Part shown: positions 1-11,300 of the stretch, piece by piece | Numbering within the stretch: position 1 is the first letter of the stretch | How the letters are laid out: every line of letters starts with the position of its first letter | Assembly (NCBI GenBank): GCA_905221605.1 | Contig: CAJNDS010002233.1 | Coordinates: 163,501 to 227,500, forward strand | Direction of reading: 5' to 3' | DNA: 64,000 bases | From: Symbiodinium natans | Lineage: Eukaryota > Sar > Dinophyceae > Suessiales > Symbiodiniaceae | The notes under the pieces: model-generated | Seen by the model: only the letters and a program-made list of their open reading frames with translations | Database searches by the model: none | What the model was told of the DNA's origin: nothing | Translations under genes and position numbers: made by a program

Positions 1-2307
1 TGAGGAGAGAGCAGCAGCAGTCCATGCAGCGGGCGAAGGACAGAGCGCTTAGGGTTTAGGGTTTAGGGTTTGGGGTTTAGGGTTTAGGGCTTGGGGTTTA
101 AGGTTTAGGGTTCGGGGTTTAGGGTTTGGGGTTTGGGGTTTGGGGGAATCAAGGGATGAAGACTCGTCCCCCTCAAGTTGTACCCTTACACAGGTCCCCT
201 TATTCCACTCCTATAGTCATTCCTTTTGTACTACCTTACGGATCCTTGAACAGCTTCCCGAAAAGCTCAAGTCTACAACCTTCAGGGCCCAAGGTACAAA
301 CCCCCTAGACGGAAGTGGGCAGGCGGCAAGTAGCACTCAACAAGGTCATGGCATAGGTTGCCTTAACTTCTGCCTCCGCTTCTGGTTACCTAGCTTCAGC
401 AAAGGGTGCGGCTTGAAGACTCATTCACACCCAGGCGTTAAGTAATCATCTGGCCAGATCCCCCACCCCCTGTGAAACCCAGCAACCCAGCCCAATGTGC
501 AAACTCTGCGACAAGGGGGAACGGAACCCGAAACCTGAACCCGAACCGCCTTCGGTTTTGGGGGGCTTCGGGTTTAAGAGGTTTAGGGGAGGGCGTGGGA
601 GTGGGGGGGGGAGGAAGTATTCAGGGGCTTCAAGGGTACACAAAAACCCTGAGCCCTAAAACCCAAACCCTGAACCTCTCCCCAAACCCTAAACCCTAAA
701 CCCTAAACCCCAAACCCCCCTAAACCGCTATAATCCTCAAACCCCTAAACTTTTTGGAAGACCCGCAGAGACTTCAGATAAGCTCTCACTGAAACCCAAG
801 TGGAGGAGATCCAAGCAGACTTTCCGTCCATGATGCAAGGCCAACCCTAAACCCCAAACCCCAAACCCCAAACCCTAAACCCTAAACCCTAAACCCTAAA
901 CCCTAAACCCTAAACCCTAAACGCTAAACCCTAAACCCTAAACCCTAAACCCTAAACCCTAAACCCTAAACCCTAAACCCTAAACCCTAGCCCTAAACCC
1001 TAAACCCAAACTGCATCTGGGGCTTGGAGGTTTGAGGGTCTAGGGCCTTAGGGTAGGTGGGGCTCCGGGCCCCAACCCTAAACCCTAAGCCCTAAACCCT
1101 AAACCCTAAACCCTAAAACTTACTGGATGTTCTCCGGGTCCTCCAAGGCATGTTCACCCTTATACAACCAGTCCTAGTTAGAGATTATAATGCGGGGGGG
1201 GGGGGGGGATCAGGGTTTAGGGTTTAGGGTTAGGGCTTAGATCATCACAAGTGGTATACATCAAGTGTGGGAACTTAGCAAGCAGGAAGAAGTAGGGTCC
1301 GAAGCACCAGTAGTTGGGTTCTGCTAAGTGCAACCTGAATTCTAAGCCTGAATCCCAAACCCTCATCTACAAGCCTGAAACCCTAAGCCCTAAACCCGAA
1401 GCCCTAAACCCTGAACCCTAAACCCTAAACCTTAAACCCTGAACCCTAAACCCTAAACCCTGAACCCTCAGCCCCTGGTTTGTCCCTCCCCCCCCCTCCG
1501 AATCCCGGGCGTGCGGCTGAGGGTTTATGCTCGATCTGGGAAACCCTGGACGCTGCCAACCCAAAAGCTTATTTGCTTACATTGCTGCATGATATGTAGG
1601 GTCTGGCATGTAGGGTTTCGGCTTTAGGGTTTAGGCCTAGGGTTTCGGCTTTAGGGTTTAGGCCTAGGGTGTAGGGTTTCGGGTCTAGGGCTAGGGTTTA
1701 GGGTTTAGGGTTTAGGGTTTAGGGTTTAGGGTTTAGGGTTTAGGGTTTAGGGTTTAGGGTTTAAGGTTTAGGGTTTAGGGTTCTGTGACAGCTCCGATGC
1801 TGCCAGGGTCTAGGGCGGCTCAGGGTTCAGGATCTTAAGCTCAGGGGTTAAAATCCCTTTTGCGGTATAACCGAACCTTGAAAGCCTGAACATAGCTATT
1901 CCGAAGCCCCAAGCCGCCAAACAGCCTGTTGAGTGGCTTTGCTTGGGCTACCGGCCTGGTCCCGAAGCTGCCATTGTGCTCTTGAGCCATCTGGCTGTGT
2001 CAGCTTGCAGCAGGTGCACATGGACAGTTTTAGGGTTTAGGGTTTAGGGTTTAGGGTTTAGGTTTCCAGGGCTGTGGGGTTGCAGGGTTTAGGGATTGGG
2101 GAGTCAGGCTGCAGAGTAGCAGTAAGCACCTGTCGGTACCTGCAACCCACACATGAATTCGCATGACTTAGCCAAGTCACATAAGAACATCCGTTGCAAC
2201 CACCCAAGCAAAGAAGTTAGAAGTTAAATGTAGACCCGGCAGCCTTTGAAAAAGCAAAAGAAGCCCAGAGAGTAAACGTGCTCCCAAAAAAAAGGCCCGC
2301 AGACGCC
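1..2307. other. Repeat-rich stretch upstream of the first gene
   Basis: No gene could be established here. The first 50 bases read as a possible exon tail of an upstream gene (Q/A-rich in one frame) directly followed by G-strand TTTAGGG repeats. The rest is degenerate CCCTAAA arrays (about 840-1010, 1075-1115, 1380-1470), then TTTAGGG arrays (about 1615-1785, 2030-2065), with unique linkers that have no long open frame. A short G run lies at 1194-1208. It is probably the last intron or intergenic DNA of the preceding gene. Confidence 0.4.
840..1010. repeat. CCCTAAA array
   Basis: Near-perfect 7-bp telomere-type repeats in C-strand orientation, one of the longer runs in the first 2 kb. Confidence 0.95.
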
Positions 2308-5300
2308 ATGGCCCTAGCTGGCTGGGCCCCCACCCGCGCCGGGGCGCCCGCGGGCGCCGCGCGCCCTGCGGGGCCCTGGCGGGCGCCTCCCATGGGCCCC
2401 AGGGCCAGGCCGAACCTCGCCCAGGGCCTAAGTCGAGGCACAGCCCTGGTGCTGACTGCTCCTCGTCTGCCTTTTTGGTCTAGGGGGTCGTTTCATGGGG
2501 TCCCTTAACGTGGTCCCTTGCCTCCCTTGAAGGGTTCTGATGTGTATCGGGGGTATAAGGGAAAGGGTCCATACTAAGTTGGGAGGATGTTTAGGTTCAA
2601 GGTTGCTTCAGGGCTTTTGTGGCTTGTAGACTAGAGGGCTCACAAGGGCTCGGGTTTAGGTTGGGGATTAGTGGATTCAATACTTCTTCAAGTGTACCTG
2701 AAAGGAAAACCCTAAGCTAAGCCCGACACACGTTGGAGCTGGCAGGCTCATGTGGGGATCTACGCAAGTAAACGATCCCTAAAATAGACCCCCAAATAGT
2801 AGGATTCCCTTATCATAAGGACCCCAATAGGGTACCCCTAACTTCGCAAACCACCCTAAACCCTAAGCCATAAACCCTAAACCCTAAACCCTAAACCCTA
2901 AACTCTAAACCCTAAACCATGTGGCTAAGATTTCCAGATTCGGGGCTTGGATCCATGTTCGGACAGTCTGCCCGGAGAGCTATCCCTTCAAGGCCCTCAA
3001 CGAAGAACGTTTAGGGTTTAGGGTGTGGGGTTTAGGCTTTGGAGGTTTGGGGTTTAGGGTTTAGGGGGTGGGGTTCAGGGTTTGGGGTTTGGGGTTTAGG
3101 GTTTGGGGTTTAGGGTTTAGGATTTAGACCCCCAAACCCCCCCGAAAAACCTTGAGCCTGAGCCCTCAAACCCCAAACCCTACACCCCAAACCCTAAACC
3201 CCAAGCCCTAAAGCCCAAACCCTAAACCCTACCCTAAGCCCCAAACCCCACACCCTAAACCCTGAACCCCAACACCAACCTTAGTTTCTCCCTCAGAGCT
3301 CCCAAAAGCCTGAGCAATCACAACACCCATACAGTCCTAAACCCCAAACAAAACCAACCCGAACCCAAACCCTAAGCAATCACAACGCCCATACAGTCCT
3401 AAACCCCAAAACCCTATATAGACCCTAAACCCTAAACCCTAAACCCCTATTCCCAAAGCGGATCTCCCAGGCCGCCGCACTGATCCAGCGCCGGCGTTGT
3501 GCGCTGCGCGCCGGCAGCGAGGTTGCGCCCACGGAGCCCCGGTGGGGTTTGGGGTTTAGGGTTTGGGGTTTAGGGTTTAGGGTTTGGGGTTTGGGGTTGA
3601 GGGTTTGGGGTTTGGGGTTTAGGCCTTGGGGGTCTTGGGTTTAGGGTCTAGGGTTTGGGGTCGTGGGTTTAGGTTTTAGGGTTTGGGGTTTTGGACTTAC
3701 CGGTCCCTAAGGCTTTCCGTAGTTTGCCACGATTCCCTGCCTGGTCCCTTATTTCCCTTAAGGACTTCCCTTGACTCCAAAACAACAACATTTTTTAGGG
3801 TTTAGGGATTAGGGTTTAGGGGTTTAGGGGTTTTAGGGGTTTAGGGGTTTAGGGGTTTAGGGTTAGTAGTGTTTAGGGTTTAGAGTTTAGGGTTTATAGG
3901 GTTTAGGGCTTAGTTCTGTCTTGGGATGTTTTGGGTTTGAGTTCTGATGCATGGGCCCTTGGGTTGTACAAGGTACACTACTAATTGCTTAGGGGTCCCC
4001 AAAAAACCGAAGAAACATTCTTCCTGATTAAGGGTACTATCGGGAATGTTGTGTTTTTGTTTTTATTTCTTTTGGGGTTCTTACGCAAATAGTAGTACAA
4101 CTGAAGGATATGTGAGGGGTCGCCTTTTAAGGGCCCACATTGATATTTTGGGACCATGTAACTACCCTAAGATTTGGTTCGGGGCTTCGATTTTAGAGGC
4201 CCTTACGAAGGCCTAAAGCTCCCCCCAACACGTCCCCTTGTCCCTCTCCCAGTCTATTTTCGGTTTTAGATTTTCAGGGTTTCAGGGTTCATGGGTTCAG
4301 GACTTCGGGGTTTCGGGGCTTCAGGGTTTCGGGGTTTCAGGGTTGAGGGACCCACCCCGCCCCCTAAACCCTAAATCCTAAACCCTAAACCCTAAACCCA
4401 AAACCCCTCAGGACTACTACGGGCTTCTGGGCATCCCGGCCTACACGTCCGACAAGAAGGAGATCAAGGCGGCGCACAGGAGCAGACGGCCGGTGGGAAT
4501 TTGGGGTTTAGGGTTTAGGGTTTAGGGTTAAGGGTTTAGGGTTAAGGGTTTAGGGCTTAGGGCTTAGGGTTTAGGCTTTAGGGCTTTAGGGCTTTAGGGC
4601 TTTAGGGCTTTAGGGCTTTAGGGCTTTAGGGCTTTAGGGCTTTAGGGCTTTAGGGCTTTAGGGCTTTAGGGCTTTAGGGCTCTAGGGCTCTAGGGCTTTA
4701 GGGCTCTAGGGTTCTAGGGCTCTAGGGCTCTAGGGCTTTAGGACTTTGAGTAACCCCTAAAACCCTAACATCCCTAAAGCCCCCAAAACCCGAACACCCT
4801 AAGGCCATACAGGGATGTGTGAAGGAGCTTTCGCAAGTTCAGGGTTTTCCAAGAAGGCAGTCCCCCAGTGTCTCACACGCGGCAGGTTTTGGGTTTAGCT
4901 AAGCCCTTACGCAGTCTTTTGTTGAGGGGTGTAAGGGGTTGTATAAGAAGAGCACTAGTAACCACGATGACGAAATACATCGCGATAGCGACAGCGAGAA
5001 CGATCGCAACGACAACAGCGGTAAGAATGATAGCCGCCGCAGCTGCAGCAGCAGCCGCCACCCCAAACCCAAAAGGCAAAGAGGCTGGTTCCTAGCCATG
5101 TGCACCCTAGGGTTTTGGGTTTAGGGTTTAGGGTTTCGGGGGTTTACCAGAATAAGGGTACCCCCCCCCCCCCCCCCCAATACAGACCCCAACTAGTAGG
5201 ACCCCCCCCCCCCCCCCCCCCCCAATACAGACCCCAACTAGTAGGACCCCCTTATAATAAGGACCCAATAAGGTACCCCTAATATCGTGAAACCCCCCAT

Positions 5301-8300
5301 ATGTTTGTCATTCTTACTCTTACCCTCGCTCTACTGAGCCCTGCTCCCCAAACATCCCTGTTTCAGAGGTTTAGGGTTTAGGGTTTAGGGTTTGCTTGCA
5401 ACTTTTTCTCCTACAGGCGTGGCCCTTGCGCCAAACCCACAATGCCAATCCCAGAGCCCAAGCCCCCAAGCCCTGTCCACATCTTGGTAGCCCTGTGATA
5501 CCCTTTACCCCTTTTTTGGGGGTTCAAGGTTCCCTTCGAAAGTATCCAACCCACCCCTTAGAAAAACGTGTCCTTGTCAGAACAACGTGCCTTTGTTAGA
5601 ATAGCGTGGTCACCGGGCTGCAAAGACATCCTCGAACACAAAATACGGGCGCAGGAGAACGGTGAAGCTGGTCCATCCGGATATTCTGGGCGCCGCCAGC
5701 GGTGACTTGCAGGCTTCTTTGGGGTGCGTGTGGTTCCAACCAGGTGAAGGGGTACCTTATTGGGGTCCTTATAACAAGGGGATCCTACTACCTGGGGATC
5801 TATACTGGGGGGCCCCTTATTGCCCCAAACCCTAAACCCTAAACCCGAAACCCTAAACCCTAAACCCTAAACCCTAAACCCTATATGGCGGGTACCTTTT
5901 TGGGGTCCTTATTATAACTGATCCATATTGGGGGGGTCCCCGATTTTCGTGAACCCTCCCCATTTTCCCGCAAAAGTAACGGAAGGGTGTCCTTGGTCGT
6001 TGCAGAGCCCCAAAGCTGGGGATGTCATGATGCCTTCTCCGCCCCCGCGTTTAGGGTTTAGGGTTTAGGGTTTAGGGTTTAGGGTTTAGGGTTTAGGGTT
6101 TAGGGTTTAGGGTTTAGGGTTTAGGGTTTAGGGTTTAGGGTTTAGGGTTTAGGGTTTAGGGTTTAGGTTACCTTGGCGGCTCGGGAATTCCTTCTTCTTG
6201 CCACAGCCAGTTTCACTGTTTTCGTGGTCCTGTAGCTTCCTCGTTCTAAGCAGCCCAAGAAGAAACAAGTGGGAGCCCTCGTTAATCTTGGGTTCCTGGA
6301 GTTCCAGTTCAGCCAGCATCACATATTGAAGCCCCCCTAAACCCTAAACCCTAAGCAAACCCTAAACCCTAAACCCTAAACCCTAAGCCCTAAGCCCTAA
6401 GCCCTAAGCCCTAAGCCCTAAGCCCTAAGCCCTAAGCCCTAAGCCCTAAGCCCTAAGCCCAACACCCAAAACCCAAAATCCGTCCCGTCCCAGAAGATGC
6501 AGGCCATCGTTAACGTCGCGTATCGCACTCTGAGCGATGACGAGAAGCGTGAAACTTACGATGCTCGGTCTGGTCTTGGCGTTTTAGGTTTTAGGGTTTT
6601 AGGGTTTTTGGTTTTAGGGTTGAGGGTTGAGGGTTTAGGGTTTAGGGTTTAGGGGGTTACTTGGAGGTCCATGGTACTTATTAAGTACTTATAACCCGCT
6701 TAAGTGCCCTAATATGGTTATAAGTACAGTTACATGCTTGACGGCTCAGGGAACTGCGTACGTTCTGAGTAGAGTCCTAAGCTCCCTTGTTGGATCCTGT
6801 CCACAGAAAACCAGACTTCCTCTAAACCCTCGCCGTGCACTCCAGGCAGGTTCCAAGCTGTCACTGTAGATCCTCCAAGGAACCTGCAAAACTCGGAGCC
6901 TGACAATGAGACCCTGCAAATCCTACCTGGGACTTAAACCCAAAGAGCCCAATACCCCTTAATTAGTTAAGGAATATACCTTAATTTATAAAGGGATGCT
7001 TAATATGATTTAAGGTGAATTCCTTAATTCAAGGGTATTGGGCTCTTTGGGAAGAAACGGACTGCAAGAACATCTTCGTTGGGGCTTGCCAAGGACAGCG
7101 AGGGCCCTCTTATTGAATGACGCAACTTCGCTACAACCCTAAACCCTAAACCCTAAACCCTAAACCCCAAACCCTAAACCCTAAGCCGTAGTGCCCTTCT
7201 TCCTCTGTTCCTCTGTTCCTCGATCCCAATCAACCAAAATTCTTCCGGAAAGGGCAGGTATCCCTTTCTTCCGGAGATTCCTAAATTACAAGCACCCCGG
7301 AGGGACAAGCAGCTTGCCTTCGAAGCCATCAAAGCCCAACCCGACCCCCCCCCAACCGCCGAACCCAACTCCCATCCCCGACCCCCCCCCCCCCACACCA
7401 GCCGAGCCCTAAGCCCTAAGGCCTAGGCCCGAAGCCCGAAGCCCGAAGCCCTGAGCCCTGAGCCCTGAACCCTAACCACTAACCACTAAACCCTAAACCC
7501 TAAACCCTAAACCCTAAGCCCTAAGCCCTAAGCCCTAAGCCTAAACCCTAAACCCTAAACCTAAACCCTAAACCCCTAAACCCTAAACCTAAACCCTAAA
7601 CCCCCAAACCTGTTCCTTGAGCTGAGGACACCACGCTTCGGCGAAGCAAAATGGCAGGTATTGCCATGAGCCAGTGGAACAAGAAGGGGCCCGAAGGCTT
7701 GGACGCGGTTTTGGGTTTAGGGTTTAGGGTTTAGGGTTTGGGGTTTAGGGTTTCGAGTTTAGGGTTTAGGGTGCTTCCCAGGTTTTGGGGCTCTGGGGTT
7801 AACAGGCTTCTTCGGGGGCTCGAAAGGTTCTGCTAAGTTACCCAAAGGAGCCCTCGAACTCAGAGCAGGGCTTAGGGTTTAAGGTTTTTGGGTTCAGGGT
7901 TTAGGGGTTAGGGTTGAGGGTTTTAGGGTTTAGGGTTAAGGCCTCTTTCGAGAAACATCAAGAGCTATCTAATATAAGGGTCGGAAAGTTGCTGATAGTG
8001 TTCCCTTATGGTCCCTATACAGTTATAACTCAAGTATAATAACCCGCCAAACCTATTCGACATTCTAAGGCTCCTGTATTGTAGAGCCACTTTGCAAACC
8101 CATGTAAGTAGTTCTCTAGACCATGGCCCCTTGTAAATTTCAGGGTGCCCTTTTTGTGTATGGCTACGTAGCAAAACAGGAACCTGCCTAATTTTGAGAA
8201 CGGCGCCCCCTGTCTGAAGCCAGCGTTCGAATCTTCTCATCCGTAAACCCTAGCACCCTAAAACCCTCCACCCCTCCACCCTGCCTCTTCGTTTCCTAAA

Positions 8301-11300
8301 ACCCCTCAACCCTAAAGCCCGAAACCCTCAACTCATCATTGTGTTCCCTAAAACCCTGAGCCCTCGACCCCTCAAACCCTCATAGTGCAGGCCTCTTCGT
8401 TGACGAGACCGTCTGTTCCAGCTGCCTCAAGTGCGCCACCCAGTGCCCGGGAACCTTCGAAGTGGACCCAAGGACAATGAAGCCGCCTGGCAGATTTTAG
8501 GGTTTAGGATTTGGGGCGCCGGGTTGGTAGTGGAAGGGTCCCTTGTACTTAACGTAGTCCGCTGGCACCCTTTTGCCCTTTTTGGGGTTTGGGGTTCCTT
8601 TCCAAATAAGCTAACACCCACAAGAGTACAGCATCCCTATTGTGACGTGGTTCTTGGGCTACCAAGTTAATCAGATAGGACCCAGGGTTGGCCATTATTC
8701 ATTTTTTTTTGGGTCGGGGTTCCCTTAGAAGCGCCTTTAAACCAAAAAGGGCATCATTTTTTCTCTCCTTGGCTACTCCTGGGTCTAGTCGGGGGGGGGG
8801 GGGGGGTTTGCTTGAAGGATCTTGAGTGTCGAAGGGCCGATCAGGGCCCTTGCTTAGGATGCTCAGACTTGTTCAGTGCTTAGCTGCGGTATAGGCTTAG
8901 GGTTTAGGGTTTAGGGTTTAGGGTTTAGGGTTTAGGGTTTAGGGTTTAGGGTTTCTTTGAGCCCGCTTTTGAAATGTTCGTTCCGGGACCCCCGAGGATG
9001 GTGTTGGAGTGTTGGGCTTTTCTCTTGCTCCGAGAGCCTGATTCCCTGTGTAGCTCAAGGGACTAGCGGAGGGACACTTATAAGGGACCTTAGGCGTTAT
9101 TTAGGCACATAGGAACAAAAAAATGTATATATATATATATACATATATATGTATATATATAGGGGTGAAATTGAGGGTCCCTTCTAGGGGTCCCTCCTTA
9201 TACCCCCTAAGCTTCCTGCACACCCCTGGAAATCAGAAAGGGCAGTTTGTTCATCCGAGGCTGCTGGGGGATCTAGTTTTATTCGCGGATCAAGGCAGAC
9301 TTTGCCCCTGTACCAGATGTCGATGGGTTTTTGGTTAAACCCTAAACCCTAAACCCTAAACCCTAAACCCTAAACCCTAAACCCTAAACCCTAAACCCTA
9401 AACCCTAAACCCTCAACCCAAACCGGATTCAGTTCGGCTGATCTAGCTGCCGCGCCACATACTCTCGAGTCCCCTGTGCAGAATTTCTCAGATTGAGCTT
9501 CTTGTGGGCTCAGCGCGTCCCCTCTACCTGCAATCTTACCACACGCTGGCTTAGGGGTTGCTAGTGTTGCTAGGTTTTTTTTTGGGTTTTTGGGGGTTTT
9601 GGGGGGTTTTTAGGGTGTTTAGGGGCTTTCTCGGGATTTTAGGGTTTGGGGCACGAGAAGCCCCAGCCTGAACCAACCAACTCAGGCCCCACGTCTACAT
9701 GCAGTATGGCAGCGACCAGGGCGACCTGGACATTGCTGTGTCAGGGCCTGAGGCTTAGGGTTTAGGGTTGAGGCTTTGGGGTTTGGGGTTTAGGGTGTAG
9801 GTTTAGGGTTTAGAATTACGGTTTATACTTGGGGTTTAATTAGGGTTCTTAGGGTTTATTGTGGGCATAAATTCTGAAGCAACCTAAAGGTTCAGGGCCT
9901 GGGAATCGGGTCTCAATGACCGTGTTCTTTTGGGGGTGTAGGGATCAGGGTTCAGGGTCTTCAGGGTTGCCTTTTTTGAGGTTTCGGGCAGTGGCAATAG
10001 CCTACGCCGCCCTCAACCCGAAGAACCGAGCCAGAACCCGAAACCCCACAAGACCCTGAGCCCGAGACCCGAAACGTCCAAGAGCCCTAACTCGTCTACC
10101 CAGGTAGGCCCTTGGTTTTAATTTTATTCATGCCCTTATTGGGTTTAACGGGGTCACATGTAGGAATTATTCCTCAGAAGGGTCTTAGCCATATAAACCC
10201 TAGACCTACTTTTTTGTAGGTTCTGATGCTAAAACCCCTTGTAGGATTCTTAGGTAACCTACAAACAAGTAGGTTTTGATTTTGGGTTCTAGCGGTGGCC
10301 CTAAACCCCAAACCCCAAACCCGAAACCCGAAACCCTAAACCCTACAGGTACGGGTGCCCGGAGCAAGCGATTTCGAAGGTGCCCCGAAAGCTGGTGCCC
10401 CTGCAGCTCGGCGTTGGGAGGATCGGGGGCCGCTCGAAGGTTCATGGGTGGGTTTAGGGTTTAGGATTTAGGGTTTAGGGTTTAGGGTGTAGGGTTTAGG
10501 GTTTAGGGTTTAGGCGAACCTAGATGAACACCATTAAGGTCATAAGCTTATGACCCCTTCTCATAACTGCCCATGAACCTTCAAGTAAGATCCGAGTCTA
10601 GGAGGTCCGGGATTTGGTGTTTCAGTTGAAGGGGAGGGCACCCTAAAGCCTGATAGGGTTTAGGGTTTAGGGTTTGGGGCTCATGGGTACTTAAAACCCA
10701 ATTACAAGTCTACTTGCAACCTTAGGACTTAGGCGGCCTATTATGAGTGCGGTTCTAACTGGGGTTAGAAGTACCCTGCACCTCCAAGTAAACCCAAGGC
10801 TTTAGGCTTAGGGATTTCGGGTTTCGGGTTGTAGGGTTTCGGGTTGCATGATGAACGCTTCAGGATTCAGGGTTTAGGGAAACCCGAGTTATTATCGTTC
10901 CAAGAAGCTTGACTCGAGGGCCCTACGCCTGCAATGAGACTCTGCCAGGCTAAGGGTTTTAGGGTTGAGTGTGTTGAGTGTTGGTCCTGTTTTCTCCTGT
11001 CTCCTTTACACTTCGGACCCCTGTAACTGAAAACCCTGAACCCGAAACCCTATACCCTAAACCCTCATGGTTTAGGCAACTGAACGAACCTGTTCCCGCA
11101 GCCTGTGCCTAAACGGCGAGCTCGGCGCCTAAACCCTAAACCCTAAACCCTAAACCCTAAACCCTAAACACCTTAAACCCCCTAAACCCTCTAAACCCTC
11201 TAAACCCTCTAAGCCCTAAACCCTAGTTTTTGGGATTTACAGGGTTTGGGGGCATACCTCTGACCACCAAGGCTGGAGTACGCCATGGGAAAAAGCAGGT

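Noticed and set aside
4868-5124. Ala-rich, Asp/Ser/Asn-rich frames inside an intron of the J-domain gene
   Set aside because: Low complexity, open in several frames, and the J-domain exons on both sides join without it.
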